A DNA stretch of 30,083 nucleotides from Larix sibirica (GCA_004151065.3 NWUY0300018668.1:18658-48740), one strand, 5' to 3'; positions 1-10,341 are shown, counted from the first letter of the stretch. The notes: a model not told the origin generated them from the sequence alone. Made by a program: numbers and translations.

Positions 1-883
1 CATTTTAGACCTCAAATTTTCTCTAATGAGAAGAGTGCACACTTGTCTTCTCTCTTTATCTTGGTCTTCACTTGTACTTGATTCTCTCCCTTGGAGTTGC
101 TAGGGTTTCGTTATCTTCTTAAGTATCTTGGAGCCTCTTGGAAGTCTAAGGTTAGGGTTTATCCCTTGGAGGTTTTGGATTAGGGTTTTCTGATAAAACC
201 CTAGTATATATTTGGTGGAGAAGATGATACCTTTCCTTGGAGGATGTGTTAAAGTGATTCTTGCATATTGGAGCTCCTTGGTTGAAAAAGAGTTTTCATG
301 TTTTTCTTAGCTAGGATTTTGGAGAGCTAGTGCACATGTACTAGCCTTGGGAGAAGGTTATGTATGTACATGTGCATCATTTTGAACATATAAATGAGGT
401 TTTCAATAGTCCCAAACTTGTGCATTTCCATGTTTGATTTTCAACCATATGTGTTCTTCATTTATTGTTATTTACAACTATATATGTCATGATGATTTGA
501 CATAAGTAAAAGGGAAATTGTTGAGTGATTTGAAATCATCATTAATGAATATAAGGGTTGTTTTGTTGTTGCTATACTTGTTTTATTGATGCTCTCATTG
601 TTGTAAAAGAGAATTTTTGTATATGGTTTAAGTGGGATAAGTTTCCCTAAAGGGATGAAACTTATCTGGGTTGTTTGGTATCTTTTCTCCTTGAATTGCC
701 TAGAAGATGAGACTGTTTGAAAGTGAAATGTTGTATTATTTTTGTTGTTGTTTAATACACTATTTCATAAATTCCCTAATGCTGAAAATCACAAGGTTAA
801 GATCTAGGAAACCTCTAGTCATAAAGGTGAAATTTCTATTTTGCATAAAAAATTGAGAAAGCGATTTTTTCCAGAAATTTCAA
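1..883 (+). repeat. Probable 5' LTR and leader of the copia element (partial)
   Basis: No ORF is present. The stretch ends just before a primer-binding-site-like sequence at 886-897, which is where a 5' LTR should end. It has a pyrimidine-rich start, a cluster of telobox-like AGGGTTT words (111-202), a TATATAT stretch near 204-210 and a strong hairpin at 636-666. No second copy of it was found in the window, so its LTR identity is inferred from position only. Confidence 0.45.
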
Positions 884-885
884 CA

Positions 886-897
886 TGATATCATAGC
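886..897 (+). other. Degenerate primer-binding site (initiator tRNA-Met)
   Basis: TGATATCATAGC matches the standard plant PBS TGGTATCAGAGC at 10 of 12 bases and is followed by TTG. Priming of minus-strand DNA synthesis by initiator tRNA-Met is normal for plant copia elements. The two mismatches fit the decay of the rest of the element. Confidence 0.5.
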
Positions 898-1281
898 TTG
901 TTGTGGTTGAGATCACATTAGAGTAAGAGGGAGCTTGTATTTCAGTTGGAGATTACTTGGGAAAGGAACTTGACCTTGTTCAAGGTTGTTGGATGTGATA
1001 CCCTAGGTTGCTTCAGATGATCACTTGTACCTATGAGAGGTTTTGATGAGTTTCTCTTGTAATAAGAGATGGTGGATCTACTAGAATGATGGATCTTATG
1101 CATCTACTTAGTTTATGTGATGCTTAGGATGACTTAGGATAAGTAGTTGGTTTTTTCGAGTAGTTGCCAATGATAGGTGGTAGATCTATGTGATTATTGA
1201 CTAGTATGGTTTTGTTTTTAGGAGGTGAAATGCCCAAGAGGACCTATTATAGGTGGTTGATTTGTTCCAATAGATGCCAAT

Positions 1282-1536
1282 TTGTCCTTCACCTATGATA
1301 GGTGGACGATCTTCTTTGTATTGCATATTTTCCAAGATGGATATGGATTTGGTATATTTCTTTCCTCTAACACATTGTCTATTGTTGGATGGTATGTAGA
1401 TAGTGGATCTTCGAGACATATGACATATGGAAAATCCTTATTCAACAAATTTCAGGAGCAAGTGGGAGGCATGAGTGTGGAGCTTGGTGATGATGTTGCT
1501 TATCCCTATGAGAGGATTTTGATCAATTTCCTTTAA
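1282..1536 (+). pseudogene. Copia aspartic protease fragment
   Basis: The 84-codon open stretch contains WYVDSGSSRHMT with the catalytic Asp at codon 1399-1401, followed about 20 residues on by VELGDDVAYP. Together these are the hallmark of the copia protease (usual form W-x-DSGAS-x-HMT followed by a GDD segment). The protease cleaves the Gag-Pol polyprotein inside the virus-like particle. Only the core is left: the upstream Gag and CCHC knuckle cannot be read, and the frame closes at 1536 soon after the GDD segment. The first ATG at 1282 is unlikely to be a biological start because the domain normally lies inside a polyprotein. Confidence 0.78.
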
Positions 1537-1851
1537 GATGCCTTAAAGTGATGTTCTTGAGTTGGGATTTGTTTTGTTTGTTCTTGGGTTGAGGAAGAAC
1601 CTTCTTTCAGTTCTGTGTACGACAGATGTATAATGGAGAGTTACATTTGAGGGACAAAAGTGCACCATTAGTGATTGGAGTTTAGATAGTCTAAAGACCT
1701 TGGCTAGAAGGGCGATGGATTTTGGCCTTTACAAGTTACTTACTGATCTAGTAGCATGGTTGGATTAACCCTATATCTTTGAGGGGGCATATGTGTGGCA
1801 TATGCAAAGTATGCATAGTAGGATGCCATGGAGACAAGTTCATAACCTATT

Positions 1852-2340
1852 ATGGATGTTGTGATAACATCTTTTGTTGATAGATACAGTGATACTTCCA
1901 CTAAGATCAATACTCTAACACAGTGGGAGACTGTGGTAAGCAGATATGTGATATTTGATGAGGATGTGAGATATTTTAGATCACATGATTCTCCTTCAGT
2001 GATTGAGAAGAATATGGAGTTTGTTGTTACACATTCAAAGACTCAAGATGAGTTAAATTCACACACTCGAAATTAGCCAAATTCAAAGGAAGATGAGGTG
2101 AGATTAGGTGTGAATGTGCCCTCACCTATTCCAACACACGAGAAGCTAACATGGATCACTCAAACATTAGAATATGCATGAGAGAATGTAGGAGTGTCCA
2201 TATGTTCTGTGACAGTGATTGTGCCTCCTAAGTGATATGCTAGTCATGTTGCATTGGTTTCTTACATATATATGACTTCCAGTTGTCCACTAGAGGAGAG
2301 GTGTGCTACCTTGATGGAAGATGATGCTAAGAATGATTAT
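1852..2340 (+). pseudogene. Copia integrase C-terminus/linker remnant
   Basis: One frame reads SRYVIFDEDVRYF, which resembles the S-R-D-V-x-FDE motif found after the integrase core in copia polyproteins, where it precedes an acidic linker. Further on, after a stop at 2074-2076, the frame gives KLTWITQTLEYA and then ASHVALVSYI. That pattern (W...TL.DA followed by Y..Y.AL.S.I) is common just before the copia reverse transcriptase. Several stop codons interrupt it. The similarity is judged by eye and is weaker than for the protease, but the order protease, linker, RT supports it. Confidence 0.5.
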
Positions 2341-2589
2341 TAGTCTACAATTGATGGGAACATTGTAAAGTATAGAGATAGGGTTGATGGATTCTCTCAA
2401 ACAGAAGGAGTTTCCAATGGATTCTCTTCAACAAAAGGAGTTGCATGTGGATTCTCTCATATAGAGGGTGTTGAAAATGACATTACTCTTGCTTCAACAT
2501 TCTCTCAAGATGCGGGAGTTGACGTATTTTGGGTTGATGGTTCAATTTTTGAAGGACTTGAATTAAAAGAGAGGGATTTTCATGTTGAC

Positions 2590-2873
2590 AAATTGATGAT
2601 GACCGTTTACATAGGTTGTTTTCTTTACCAAAAGCTTATTATTCTAGGATCAAGGAGTTGACTTGTGTCGGATTCTATATTTGTGACTTTGATAGATGTG
2701 ATCCACATGTATTGGTATTACATGGAGATATGATCTTCTATACAGGAATTCTTGGACAACTTATGATGTGGTGTCCTTTGATGTTGTCCCGTGATGTTGA
2801 CTTAGAGGATGATGGAGTTTGGAAGGTTGCCTTTGTCCCAATGTTATATTCCTTCATATTCATAAGTGGTTGA
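2590..2873 (+). pseudogene. Copia reverse transcriptase remnant
   Basis: The open frame from 2616 reads SLPKAYYSRIKEL, then GFYICDFDRCDPH, then VLVLHGDMIFYTG. It lines up with the second half of the copia RT domain: the YGLKQAPRAWY-R segment, the GF.RC..D..L segment, and the catalytic LYVDDMIFTG box. Here the box has become LHGDM, so the paired aspartates are lost and the enzyme could not work. The first half of the RT, with motif A, is not readable upstream. Identification is by motif order only. Confidence 0.5.
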
Positions 2874-3411
2874 TATTCTTTGGATCGAGATGTTGTGATA
2901 GCATGGGTGACATATTATTTACAAATGACAATAGTTCATTCTAAGACCATATCCAGTACATATTTCCAAGTAGTGAGTTTGGAAGAGTTGTAGAGGGAGT
3001 TAGCAGGTGTCAATATAAAAACTTTCATCATAAATAGGGAGTATTAGTTTTTGAAAGTGTTTACACCATGTCTAGGGTCCTTCATGAGACTTGTGATACA
3101 TGGTGTATGTTCATCCCCTAGATGGTTTGATATGGATTAACACATGGGAGATTATCCATGATGGATTTGCATAGTGGAGATAGCTTGCTCATAGATTGCT
3201 TGATCTTAATTAAGTGTTGGATTGGTAGTTTCCCCTTAAGCATTGGGGTTATCTTGACAACTTGGAGGATGACTGCATGGATAGGTTCACTTTCTTGGAT
3301 AATTCCTTATTGGGAGGAGGAGATTTGTGCATCCTAGAGGAGGGCATCTTCTCATAAAGACTAATGAGGGAACATCTAACATAAAGAATAAGAAGCTTGT
3401 ATTCCAATTTT

Positions 3412-3609
3412 TGGAAACCTAATCCTTGTGAATTTGGTAAATTGTATTTATTATTCACTTAATTGTCATAGGTGAATATGAAACGTCATCGAGATTCCAA
3501 GAGACCACTTGGTATATGAAAACAAGGGTCACATCATTGTGTTAATATGTATACTATCTTGATGAAAAAATGAGCATTCAAGCTTATCCTTATTTTGGGT
3601 GTTCCAACA
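3412..3609 (+). repeat. 5' LTR of the small LTR element
   Basis: About 198 bp, TG...CA ends, with short inverted ends TGGAAACC/GGTGTTCCA. It matches 5838-6036 along its whole length, with substitutions, a diverged patch in the middle and a one-base indel in an A run. It is followed directly by the PBS. Confidence 0.87.
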
Positions 3610-3610
3610 A

Positions 3611-3622
3611 TGGTATCAGAGC
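3611..3622 (+). other. Primer-binding site, initiator tRNA-Met
   Basis: TGGTATCAGAGC is an exact match to the usual plant PBS, complementary to the 3' end of initiator tRNA-Met, one base after the 5' LTR. It fixes the element's orientation as +. Confidence 0.92.
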
Positions 3623-5296
3623 CCCATAGTTCTTAGGTCATGGAGGAAGTTATGTTAGTTGTCCAAAGCATGTTATCCATGAAATTTCTTTCTCATGTTC
3701 GGAAAACTTAATTACTTGGGTGAATTCCTTGTTGGAAAATTGAAGAGAAGGTTGAATTCACTGCTAGGCAAACTATTTGTTGGGCGAATTATTTGCATGG
3801 GAGTTCACAATCTTGAGGAAGAATCCATCGAGAACCACAGACGTTGAAAATGCAAAAAACTTGAGGAGAAAACATAATTGTAGAGGAAATTTGTTGTTTT
3901 TGGAGCCATTGTTGGTAAAATCGATATTTCTCTCTCATTATTCATCTGTTTTCAATGATTTCAATTGTGTTTGAAAGTAGATTTAGAGGAGCACCAAAGG
4001 GTATTTTTATATTTTCAAGGTTCATACTTAATTTTTAGATATACGTCCCATAATAATAATATTACATGTAGTCACGAAATATGCAATCACTGAAATGCAG
4101 ATAACAGACAACATACACAATGGATTTGAGCAAATAATATGGCATTGTAAATCTCTTTTAAAGATAAATATTGATTAAAAGGTCAGATTTGAAAGAGAAA
4201 AATTCACTGAAAAAATCCACCCACAATAGGAGAAATGAACATTGCCAGTTAAAAAAGTCCTTTTCTCGGCATGTATATTATATTTTTATGAGATAACACT
4301 TGCAAATAGGATGCCCAAGGCAATATTCAAATGGGTATATTTCCTCTTTTCGATCCACTTCTTGATTAGTGAGATCTTATTTGCGAAATTTTAATGGTTT
4401 TCCAAAGCTACAATGAAACAATTTCATACAAGAGTTGCAGATTGTACAATAGATTTTGGGCAATGTGAACATGTATTTAAGATACCCTCATATATATATC
4501 TAATGGGTTCTCTCCATTTGTTCATTCGTTGTTGAATTTGTGAGGCTTACATGGATAAATTCTTAGAGGAATCAAATTGTGTCACCGTAAAAAAGACTTA
4601 CATTTCCACATAGTCACTTATCTTTCATACCCAGCCTTGACATTTTTGAAGAAGACTCAAGTAGTGACCTTGATTATGGATGAAGCATCATAAAGAATTC
4701 ATTTTGGAGACCAGTTTAACTTGAAAATAGTCATTTTTGTAAGTGTTTTTGTATTTTAGTACTTGCAATAGGTTTATGTTTGTCAAATAAAATTGAATTG
4801 TATCAAGTGCATTATCGGTAGAAACTGACACCCTCCATTTTTTTAGATTGAGTCTCACTGTCAAAGGGTGGAGTTGCAAGAATCCCTCGTAGGTCTCACC
4901 ACTGAAAGACTTGATGTGTTTTCAATAATTCATAGTTCAAATCGTGGTATTTTGTTTCTAGTTTTAACACTCAAAAACCACTATTTGATGTTTGGATAGG
5001 AATTTTTCTAGTTCTAATACTCAAACCTACCTATTTGATATATATTTCCATTGAAGGCACAACCATGCACTTTTTCCATCACACTTAAGAAAGGTTTTAT
5101 GCTTCTCACCTTGTTCCTGGCAGGGGGGACATCATGGACTAATAGTCATGCTTCAAGTTTCAAAGCTCTATCATCTACCTAAATAAGCGATCTTGGCCCA
5201 CAGTCAAAACTAGAGCTAACATCCAAAGCATAGATCCAGAGCGATATTCAAAGCTATATCCAAAAAAAAAGTTAGAGTCGTGTTTCAGATCACCCA

Positions 5297-5661
5297 TTGG
5301 TTTGCGGTCATCATAAAACCACCTCTTGGTTTATGGTCATCCTAAAACCATCCATTTAGTAGAAGACTTATAGATTTTGTTAAACATCAATTTGTGGTGA
5401 TCCTTAAACCACCATTTTCCAGAGGGAATCATTGAGCCTTATAGCTAAGTTCCAGAGGGAACCATTTAGCTAGAAATCGAGTTAGAGCCAAGTTCCAAAG
5501 GGAACCGCTAAGCCATAATCAAAGTTAGCACCAAGTTCCAAAGTTTGTGGTCAACCAAAAACCACCATTTAGTAGAATACTTTCTCATATGTTCCTTATG
5601 CTAACATTTTTGGTTTGTGGTCATCCAAAACCACCTGGTTTGTGGTCATCCTAAAACCACC
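5297..5661 (+). repeat. Six-copy hairpin repeat inside the small LTR element
   Basis: A unit of about 26 bases, GGTTTGTGGTCATCC followed by TAAAACCACC, occurs at 5297-5323, 5326-5353, 5389-5413, 5542-5566, 5610-5635 and 5636-5661. In each copy the GGTTT/TGTGGT half pairs with the AAACCACC half, so the unit can fold on itself. Copies 1-2 and 5-6 are adjacent; the others are spaced. Between copies 3 and 4 lies a second folding word, GTTCC-agag-GGAAC, three times (about 5414-5500). No coding role is visible. Confidence 0.75.
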
Positions 5662-5824
5662 AGTTTCAAAGAGCGTTCTCTATTAGCAGAAGACACCAGC
5701 TTGTAGCTAAATTAATTGGAAAATGATTTTCAAGTAGGAAATGCTCATATTTTGGAAATTGTCCACTTCTTGTTTTCAACTCTTTTTCAAAAGATCCTTG
5801 CACTCACATAGACCCCTTCGAATT

Positions 5825-5833
5825 AGGGGGGGG
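5825..5833 (+). other. Polypurine tract
   Basis: AGGGGGGGG lies immediately upstream of the 3' LTR, separated by ATTT. A purine run there serves as the plus-strand DNA primer in LTR elements. Confidence 0.8.
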
Positions 5834-5837
5834 ATTT

Positions 5838-6036
5838 TGGAAACCTAATTATTGTGGATTTGGTAAATTGTATTTATTATTCACTTAAATGTCATAGGTG
5901 AATGTGAAACGTCGTCGGGAGTCCAAGAGACAACTTGGAATATGAAACCAAGGGTCATCTCTCATGTATATTTATTATACTATCATGATGAAAAAAATGA
6001 GCATTCGCACTTATCCTTATTTTGGGTGTTCCAACA
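5838..6036 (+). repeat. 3' LTR of the small LTR element
   Basis: Second copy of the LTR at 3412-3609, with the same TG...CA ends. The core from ATTTGGTAAATTGTATTTATTATTC to the GTGTTCCAACA end is well conserved; the middle third is the most diverged. Confidence 0.87.
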
Positions 6037-6329
6037 CTAAGGAATATATGTATATTCGATTAGGTGAGTTGATCCTTCTGAGAGTCAATAATGTTAGTTA
6101 CATATGATGGATAAATTGATGTGGCTTAACTATTCCTACATGTAGGTGGATTAAGCACAATATTAAAAATTTACATAAACATTGACCCAGTGTCCAACTC
6201 TTTACATGCTATTGGATATATCAATCCTTGGAATGAGTTCAGCCAAAGATACGAAGTGGCATAAGAACTTTGGGTAATGAAGTGGCATAAGAACTTTGGG
6301 TAATGATCAAAATATATACAAGCCAAGGA
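6037..6329. other. Unassigned AT-rich spacer
   Basis: No ORF, RNA gene or family signature is seen. It contains a perfect 26-bp tandem duplication at 6253-6304, annotated separately. It may be a more diverged left part of host-repeat copy A. Confidence 0.5.
6253..6304 (+). repeat. Perfect 26-bp tandem duplication
   Basis: GAAGTGGCATAAGAACTTTG plus GGTAAT occurs twice in a row with no mismatch (6253-6278 and 6279-6304). The exact identity in an otherwise decayed region points to a recent slippage event. Confidence 0.95.
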
Positions 6330-6895
6330 AATTTAGTTTTTATATCAGCAATTTAAATGCACACTGGTAAGACCAATCATAGTTTATTGATGAATTTCAC
6401 TAATTTCTCTATGTAAAAAATATTACAGGCCTAGATTTTATGGCTCTAGGTGATGGGGACTTACTTGAAATTTTAACAATCTACCTAAATGAAGAAAATA
6501 TATGAAAAACTTTAGCATCTCATTGATAGGTTAATTATATGTACCCCATAAATAATCAATCTTCTTATTGTAAGATGAGAAACTATATTCAAAAGATGAT
6601 ATGTATCCCAATGATATCACATGGCATCTATAGTATTTCATAGAATTTATTTCATGATGATCCCTTGTAGATTCATCTTGGGTTGACAAACTTAACCAAA
6701 GTAGATTCCTATACTAAATGGTTTTCCTTACATTAGATGTGATATCAAGTAATCATTGTTTATACATTAATCCATATTAGTGACTTGGATTTTGCTAATG
6801 AATCATGATAAAAAATTTCATGATGTTTTATTGGTTTGCATATGTTATGTGTTGATATGATTATCACGATGTTATGTTGTCTAAGGAACACATAT
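6330..6895 (+). repeat. Host repeat copy A, left part
   Basis: This non-coding stretch aligns with 14684 to about 15205. Shared words in the same order include GAATTTCACTAA, GGTGATGGGGAC/GATGATGGGGCT, AAAATATATGAAAA, TCACATGGCA and GTGTTGA(T/G)ATGATTATCAC. The match runs up to the insertion point of the LTR retrotransposon at 6896 and resumes at 12079. No ORF of note. The left limit is fuzzy. Confidence 0.72.
6891..6895 (+). repeat. Target-site duplication, left (CATAT)
   Basis: CATAT directly precedes the left LTR end (TGATGC...) and is repeated directly after the right LTR end at 12079-12083. Five base pairs is the usual target duplication of LTR retrotransposons. Confidence 0.88.
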
Positions 6896-8375
6896 TGATG
6901 CAGGCAGGTTGGTCAAGACCAACCTGCTTTTCAAAGTCACATAGCTTTGTTACCAACTGATGCACACAGCAAATACACAAGATGGAATGTCAAGGATTAT
7001 GGCTTATATTAATAACAGAAAGAAATTGCATCAAATGGTTTACAACAAGGGTGAACTCCCTTATGGCTCAATTGACCTATTACACTGAAACTTAGTCTAT
7101 CGACTATACAATAGATCATCTCCACTTCAAGGAGGAAACTAGAAATCACCGAAGAACCTTGTCGAAGGATCCCTATTGAGGAGCCCCTATCTCTTCGACA
7201 TCGTCTCTATTTATACAATTTTCTCCACCGCCTCATTTTCCCGCTCAGGTGGCTTCTATAATCCTATGGATTCCTCTAGATTTCTCCTCGACGCACAATG
7301 CCACCTGGTGTTCTCACCTAACACCATTAATTTGAAATGAATGTTGCAACTACTCTACGATGCGCCTCTACTCCTCAAGTTTCTCATCAATCAGCTCACA
7401 ACCGGAACTAGTTGAATCCTCTTTTAGTCGCCTACTGTGATGCCCCTGCTGTCATCCTTCTTTTGTTGGCCCAATCTACCGACTTAACTTTCTTTAGCTT
7501 CAGGTTAGTTTACTCTAACTGTCCCTTCACCTATCGGCTACACCTATCATCAACCGCTATGACTCGCCCTACTATCTTCTGTCGATATTCCCTTTAACCA
7601 AACTACACTCAAACTTGTTGGCTTACAACCAACCCACTACGTCGATCCGATTGTTGAAACTTGTACTGTGATTTCAACTCTCATATCCTTTCCTTTAGTC
7701 ATGTCCATTCAACAGCAGGCCTTCTCTTCTTTCTTGACCATCTGCAGCTGATATCTACCTTGACTGCAACTTATTCACCTTCATGCTACGTTAACCTTTT
7801 CCCTTGTCGACTGCTCCACTTATCCCGAACCCGTTCTCAATTGCTTCTCACCTCGACCATGACTTGGTTGGATTTTTTCTCCTATTCCATTCGACCATTC
7901 CTGTGGTCGTTCTTTCTCTTGCATACAACCAACTCAACGACTCAATTCGTCGAATCCTATGACCCTTCTGGTCTCCGTCGTCTTCACCCTATACCACCTC
8001 GATGTAATCGGCATCCTCTACATCGTCTTATCCACCAACTCACCTAGTCCTACGATTAGCCTCAACTCTGATGCGACTTGGTCCTTCAATCGAAGTCTGA
8101 TCTTGTCCATCCACTAACCATCTGGGCCCACTGTCCCTACCTTCTTGATAAAGGAATCCATCCTCTTCCAGAAACTCATGCTATCACTCTTATTGGCATC
8201 TAACTCGACCAGTCCTCGTTGACCATCTCTGTCGACTATTCTTCTTCAATCCGACCGTTTGGGCTTCACACACTCACCCCTTTTTCGTCATCTGGAAGGT
8301 CGTCATCCCCTTTCCCGTCGACTTCTCATTTCCCATCAGCGTCGATCAAGCTTAGGGCTTGATGCCCCTGCATCA
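6896..8375 (-). repeat. 3' LTR (element on - strand)
   Basis: About 1480 bp, matching 10628-12078 throughout. On the - strand it starts TGATGCAGGGGC at 8375 and ends at 6896. A TATA box (complement of 7207-7215) and an 11-bp perfect inverted repeat with a two-base loop (6904-6927) lie near its - strand 3' end. Open + strand stretches such as 7661-8047 are fortuitous. Confidence 0.9.
7207..7215 (-). promoter_or_regulatory. LTR TATA box (3' LTR)
   Basis: The - strand reads TATAAATAG. The same word is at the matching place in the other LTR (10923-10931), about 300 bp from the LTR's 3' end, where a U3/R promoter is expected. Conservation despite LTR divergence supports it. Confidence 0.6.
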
Positions 8376-8385
8376 AACTCCCAAG
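8376..8385 (-). other. Putative polypurine tract
   Basis: The - strand reads CTTGGGAGTT directly before the 3' LTR start TGATGC. The position is right for a polypurine tract but the purine run is short (GGGAG). Confidence 0.5.
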
Positions 8386-8446
8386 GTAGAAAAATACTTG
8401 TGCCTTCGGTTTTGATCTTCCAGCTAGGCTTCAACCTTTTCCTCTT

Positions 8447-10307
8447 TCATCGTCGTCGATACCACACTTGGTACCAAATACAAACTAGCCCTTCCACTTT
8501 ATATTTCTTCCCTTTTTCCTTCCTCAGAGTCTTCTTCATGGCCTCGACCTTGGCATTATCTTTGATCCATAATTGGCAGTATCCACTCCTTTCACCAATC
8601 TTGGTGCAGTACATAGCTCCACTCAAACAGTTGTTCCATCCAACTATCTTCTTCATCGACAATCCATGTCTGGTTCCAGTCTCACAGATGCCTATCAAGT
8701 CAGCTCTCATCCTTTGTCTTCCTGCCTTCGTCGAATTTATGTCTAACCATCCCATAACCTGTCGGTTCCATACAGCCCTTGCAGTCGATGCCATCCATTG
8801 CGACAAATTGTTCAGTAGACTCACACCCATAGTCAATTTGCTTGGGGTGTTTCTTCTTCTCGGAAACCTTGTCGGCTTCTCATAGACTGCCCCAACTTTC
8901 TTTTTGTCTTCTCTTCCCACTTCCCCTATCGACATGAACTCGATGACTTGCACCCTCACTGCAAGTTTATCCTCATTCTGCAGCAGACTCACCACTACCA
9001 TCGTGGAATCACCTTCCACTGCAAGTCTGTCCACGACTTGCTTCTCCTCCTCCTCCAACCATGGACATTGACTCCCATCCATGTTTTCTGCTTCCACATC
9101 TTATATTTTCTTAGCACTCTTGTCAACCCCTTCCTCTGTACCCATGCACAGGTACTCATTTGACTTGTCAATTGGAGTCTTTGCCTCTATGAGGCCCACT
9201 AGCGGACTCTCCCTTGTCCTGCCTTCTTCCACAGTGATTGCTCCACCATCCTCATCTACACCAGTGAACATCCCTACCGCTTCCTTCCTTAGTTTCATCG
9301 GCATTCACCTCAACAACTTCCTTGGTAGCCTCACCTCCCATTTCAGACTCTCTTATGTGAAGGTCATCGCTCTCCTCCACCTCATCGGTCACTTCCTCGA
9401 CTAGAATCATTCCTTTGTCAGCATTCCTTTCAACCAAATGCACTTCCATCTTGTCGGCACTATCCTCGTCCAACTGCCTCCCCACTTCACTAAGAGTATC
9501 CTGGGTTCTTCTCTCCTCCTTGTTGACAGCATCTCAACAGTACTCTCCAACGACTTCTACAGTGGTTTCCTCACTGCCTTCCTCTTCATCAGCCATTCCC
9601 TTGACCGAGTTCACCATCCCGTTAGTACTATGCTTGTCCGACTGCTCCTAGGAGCTCTCACCCAACTCCCCTATATGCACCTCTGGTCGTGATGACTCAA
9701 CCATTTCTTCAACCTTTGTTTTCTCTTATGGATGGGTCCTCTCAGGGACATCTTCCAGCGCCCTTCCCTCCTTTGAGGAATATTCTGCTGCCTCTTTTGT
9801 CGAGTCCTCACTGGACTCCTTTTCTCTTGCAGACTCCTCTCTACACCCATTAACTAGTGCTCTACTTAGCACTTCTAGTATTTGCTCGATCCGTTGTCGG
9901 ATCTCGTCCGTCTCCTTTACAATGAGGGTTATATTCCATGTCATTAGGGTCTTCATCAACTTGTCTTGGATGGAAGGTCCTCCAATGCCTTGTGCGACCT
10001 CTAATGCTTCCACTTTGAGCATTGTCTCTCTTAGTGCATCACATATATTTTCCAAGGCCACTTCCCCACATGACCTCTTCACATCTACACATTTCTCTAG
10101 TGCAACTTTCTTCTAGACTCCCTAAATGAGTCTGTATCTCTTCTTCCTTTCCTCAATAGTTCTATCCAGTCTATCTGTTGGAACTGTTATCTTTTGTGAG
10201 CTCAAGCAGAGCTCTATTTTGTTGTTCAGTCTCCCAAATTTCAATTGGGTTTTCTCCTCCCTTGTAGGTATTCCACCAAGCAGTTCATTGTTGGTGTTCT
10301 TCCACAC
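8447..10307 (-). pseudogene. Broken ORF for an unrecognised, very acidic retroelement protein
   Basis: One reading frame can be followed for about 620 codons on the - strand. Nonsense codons break it at 10122-10124, 10113-10115, 9726-9728, 9648-9650, 9534-9536 and 9101-9103, with one frame change between about 9304 and 9252. The N-terminal third (10307-9860) is helical in character, with spaced Leu/Ile/Val, for example ALRETMLKVEALE and IRQRIEQILEVL. The middle (9850-9130) is extremely rich in Glu, Asp and Ser. The C-terminal third (about 8950-8447) is basic and contains W-rich segments, WNRQVMGWLDI and then CLSGAMYC, ending in KTLRKEKGKKYK. None of this matches Gag knuckles, protease, RT, RNase H or integrase. 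Upstream of 10307 stops are dense, so the start lies near GVWKNTNNELL. It could be a highly diverged Gag-like structural protein or a captured host sequence; I cannot tell which. Confidence 0.6.
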
Positions 10308-10341
10308 TCCCGATCCTTGGTTCCTATGTCTGCAACTTTAC

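Larger units (their letters stand above)
1..3411 (+). mobile_element. Degenerate Ty1/copia LTR retrotransposon, 5' end outside window
   Basis: A copia-type order can be followed on the + strand: LTR-like leader, degenerate initiator-Met primer-binding site (886-897), protease (around 1390-1500), a linker with copia character (1852-2340) and a reverse transcriptase piece (about 2590-2770). Copia elements encode one Gag-Pol polyprotein; here stops and frameshifts break it everywhere and no zinc knuckle, integrase core or RNase H can be read with confidence. The stretch 2874-3411 shows nothing I can name. The right limit is set by the start of the next LTR element at 3412, not by a recognised 3' LTR. 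The superfamily call rests mainly on the protease and on the protease-before-RT order. Confidence 0.7.
3412..6036 (+). mobile_element. Small non-autonomous LTR retrotransposon (TRIM/LARD-like)
   Basis: Two direct repeats of about 198 bp, both starting TGGAAACC and ending GGTGTTCCAACA, flank a 2.2-kb interior. A perfect PBS follows the first LTR by one base, and an A-plus-eight-G polypurine tract sits four bases before the second. This is the complete cis-acting set of an LTR element. The interior (3623-5824) has no Gag, protease, RT or integrase signal; its longest open stretch, 65 codons at 3777-3974, looks like chance. Mobility would have needed proteins from a partner element. The LTRs agree at roughly 88% by eye, so the insertion is old. 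No convincing target duplication is seen (ATTTT before, CTAAG after). Confidence 0.85.

Noticed and set aside
3141-3152. CATGGGAGATTA as a polypurine tract and start of the copia 3' LTR
   Set aside because: No sequence after it matches the visible 5' LTR (1-883), so a boundary cannot be supported.
3777-3974. 65-codon ORF inside the small LTR element
   Set aside because: No Gag-like or other motif; the length is within chance and the surrounding sequence is stop-rich.
4688-4879. 63-codon - strand ORF in the small element
   Set aside because: No recognisable domain; it opposes the element's orientation and is expected by chance in AT-rich DNA.
7661-8885. Open + strand stretches of 128 and 208 codons (7661-8047, 8259-8885)
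   Set aside because: They lie in the LTR and antisense to the element's own ORF, have Ser/Leu/Phe-rich low-complexity composition, and run across the LTR/internal boundary. They are shadows of C/T-rich DNA.
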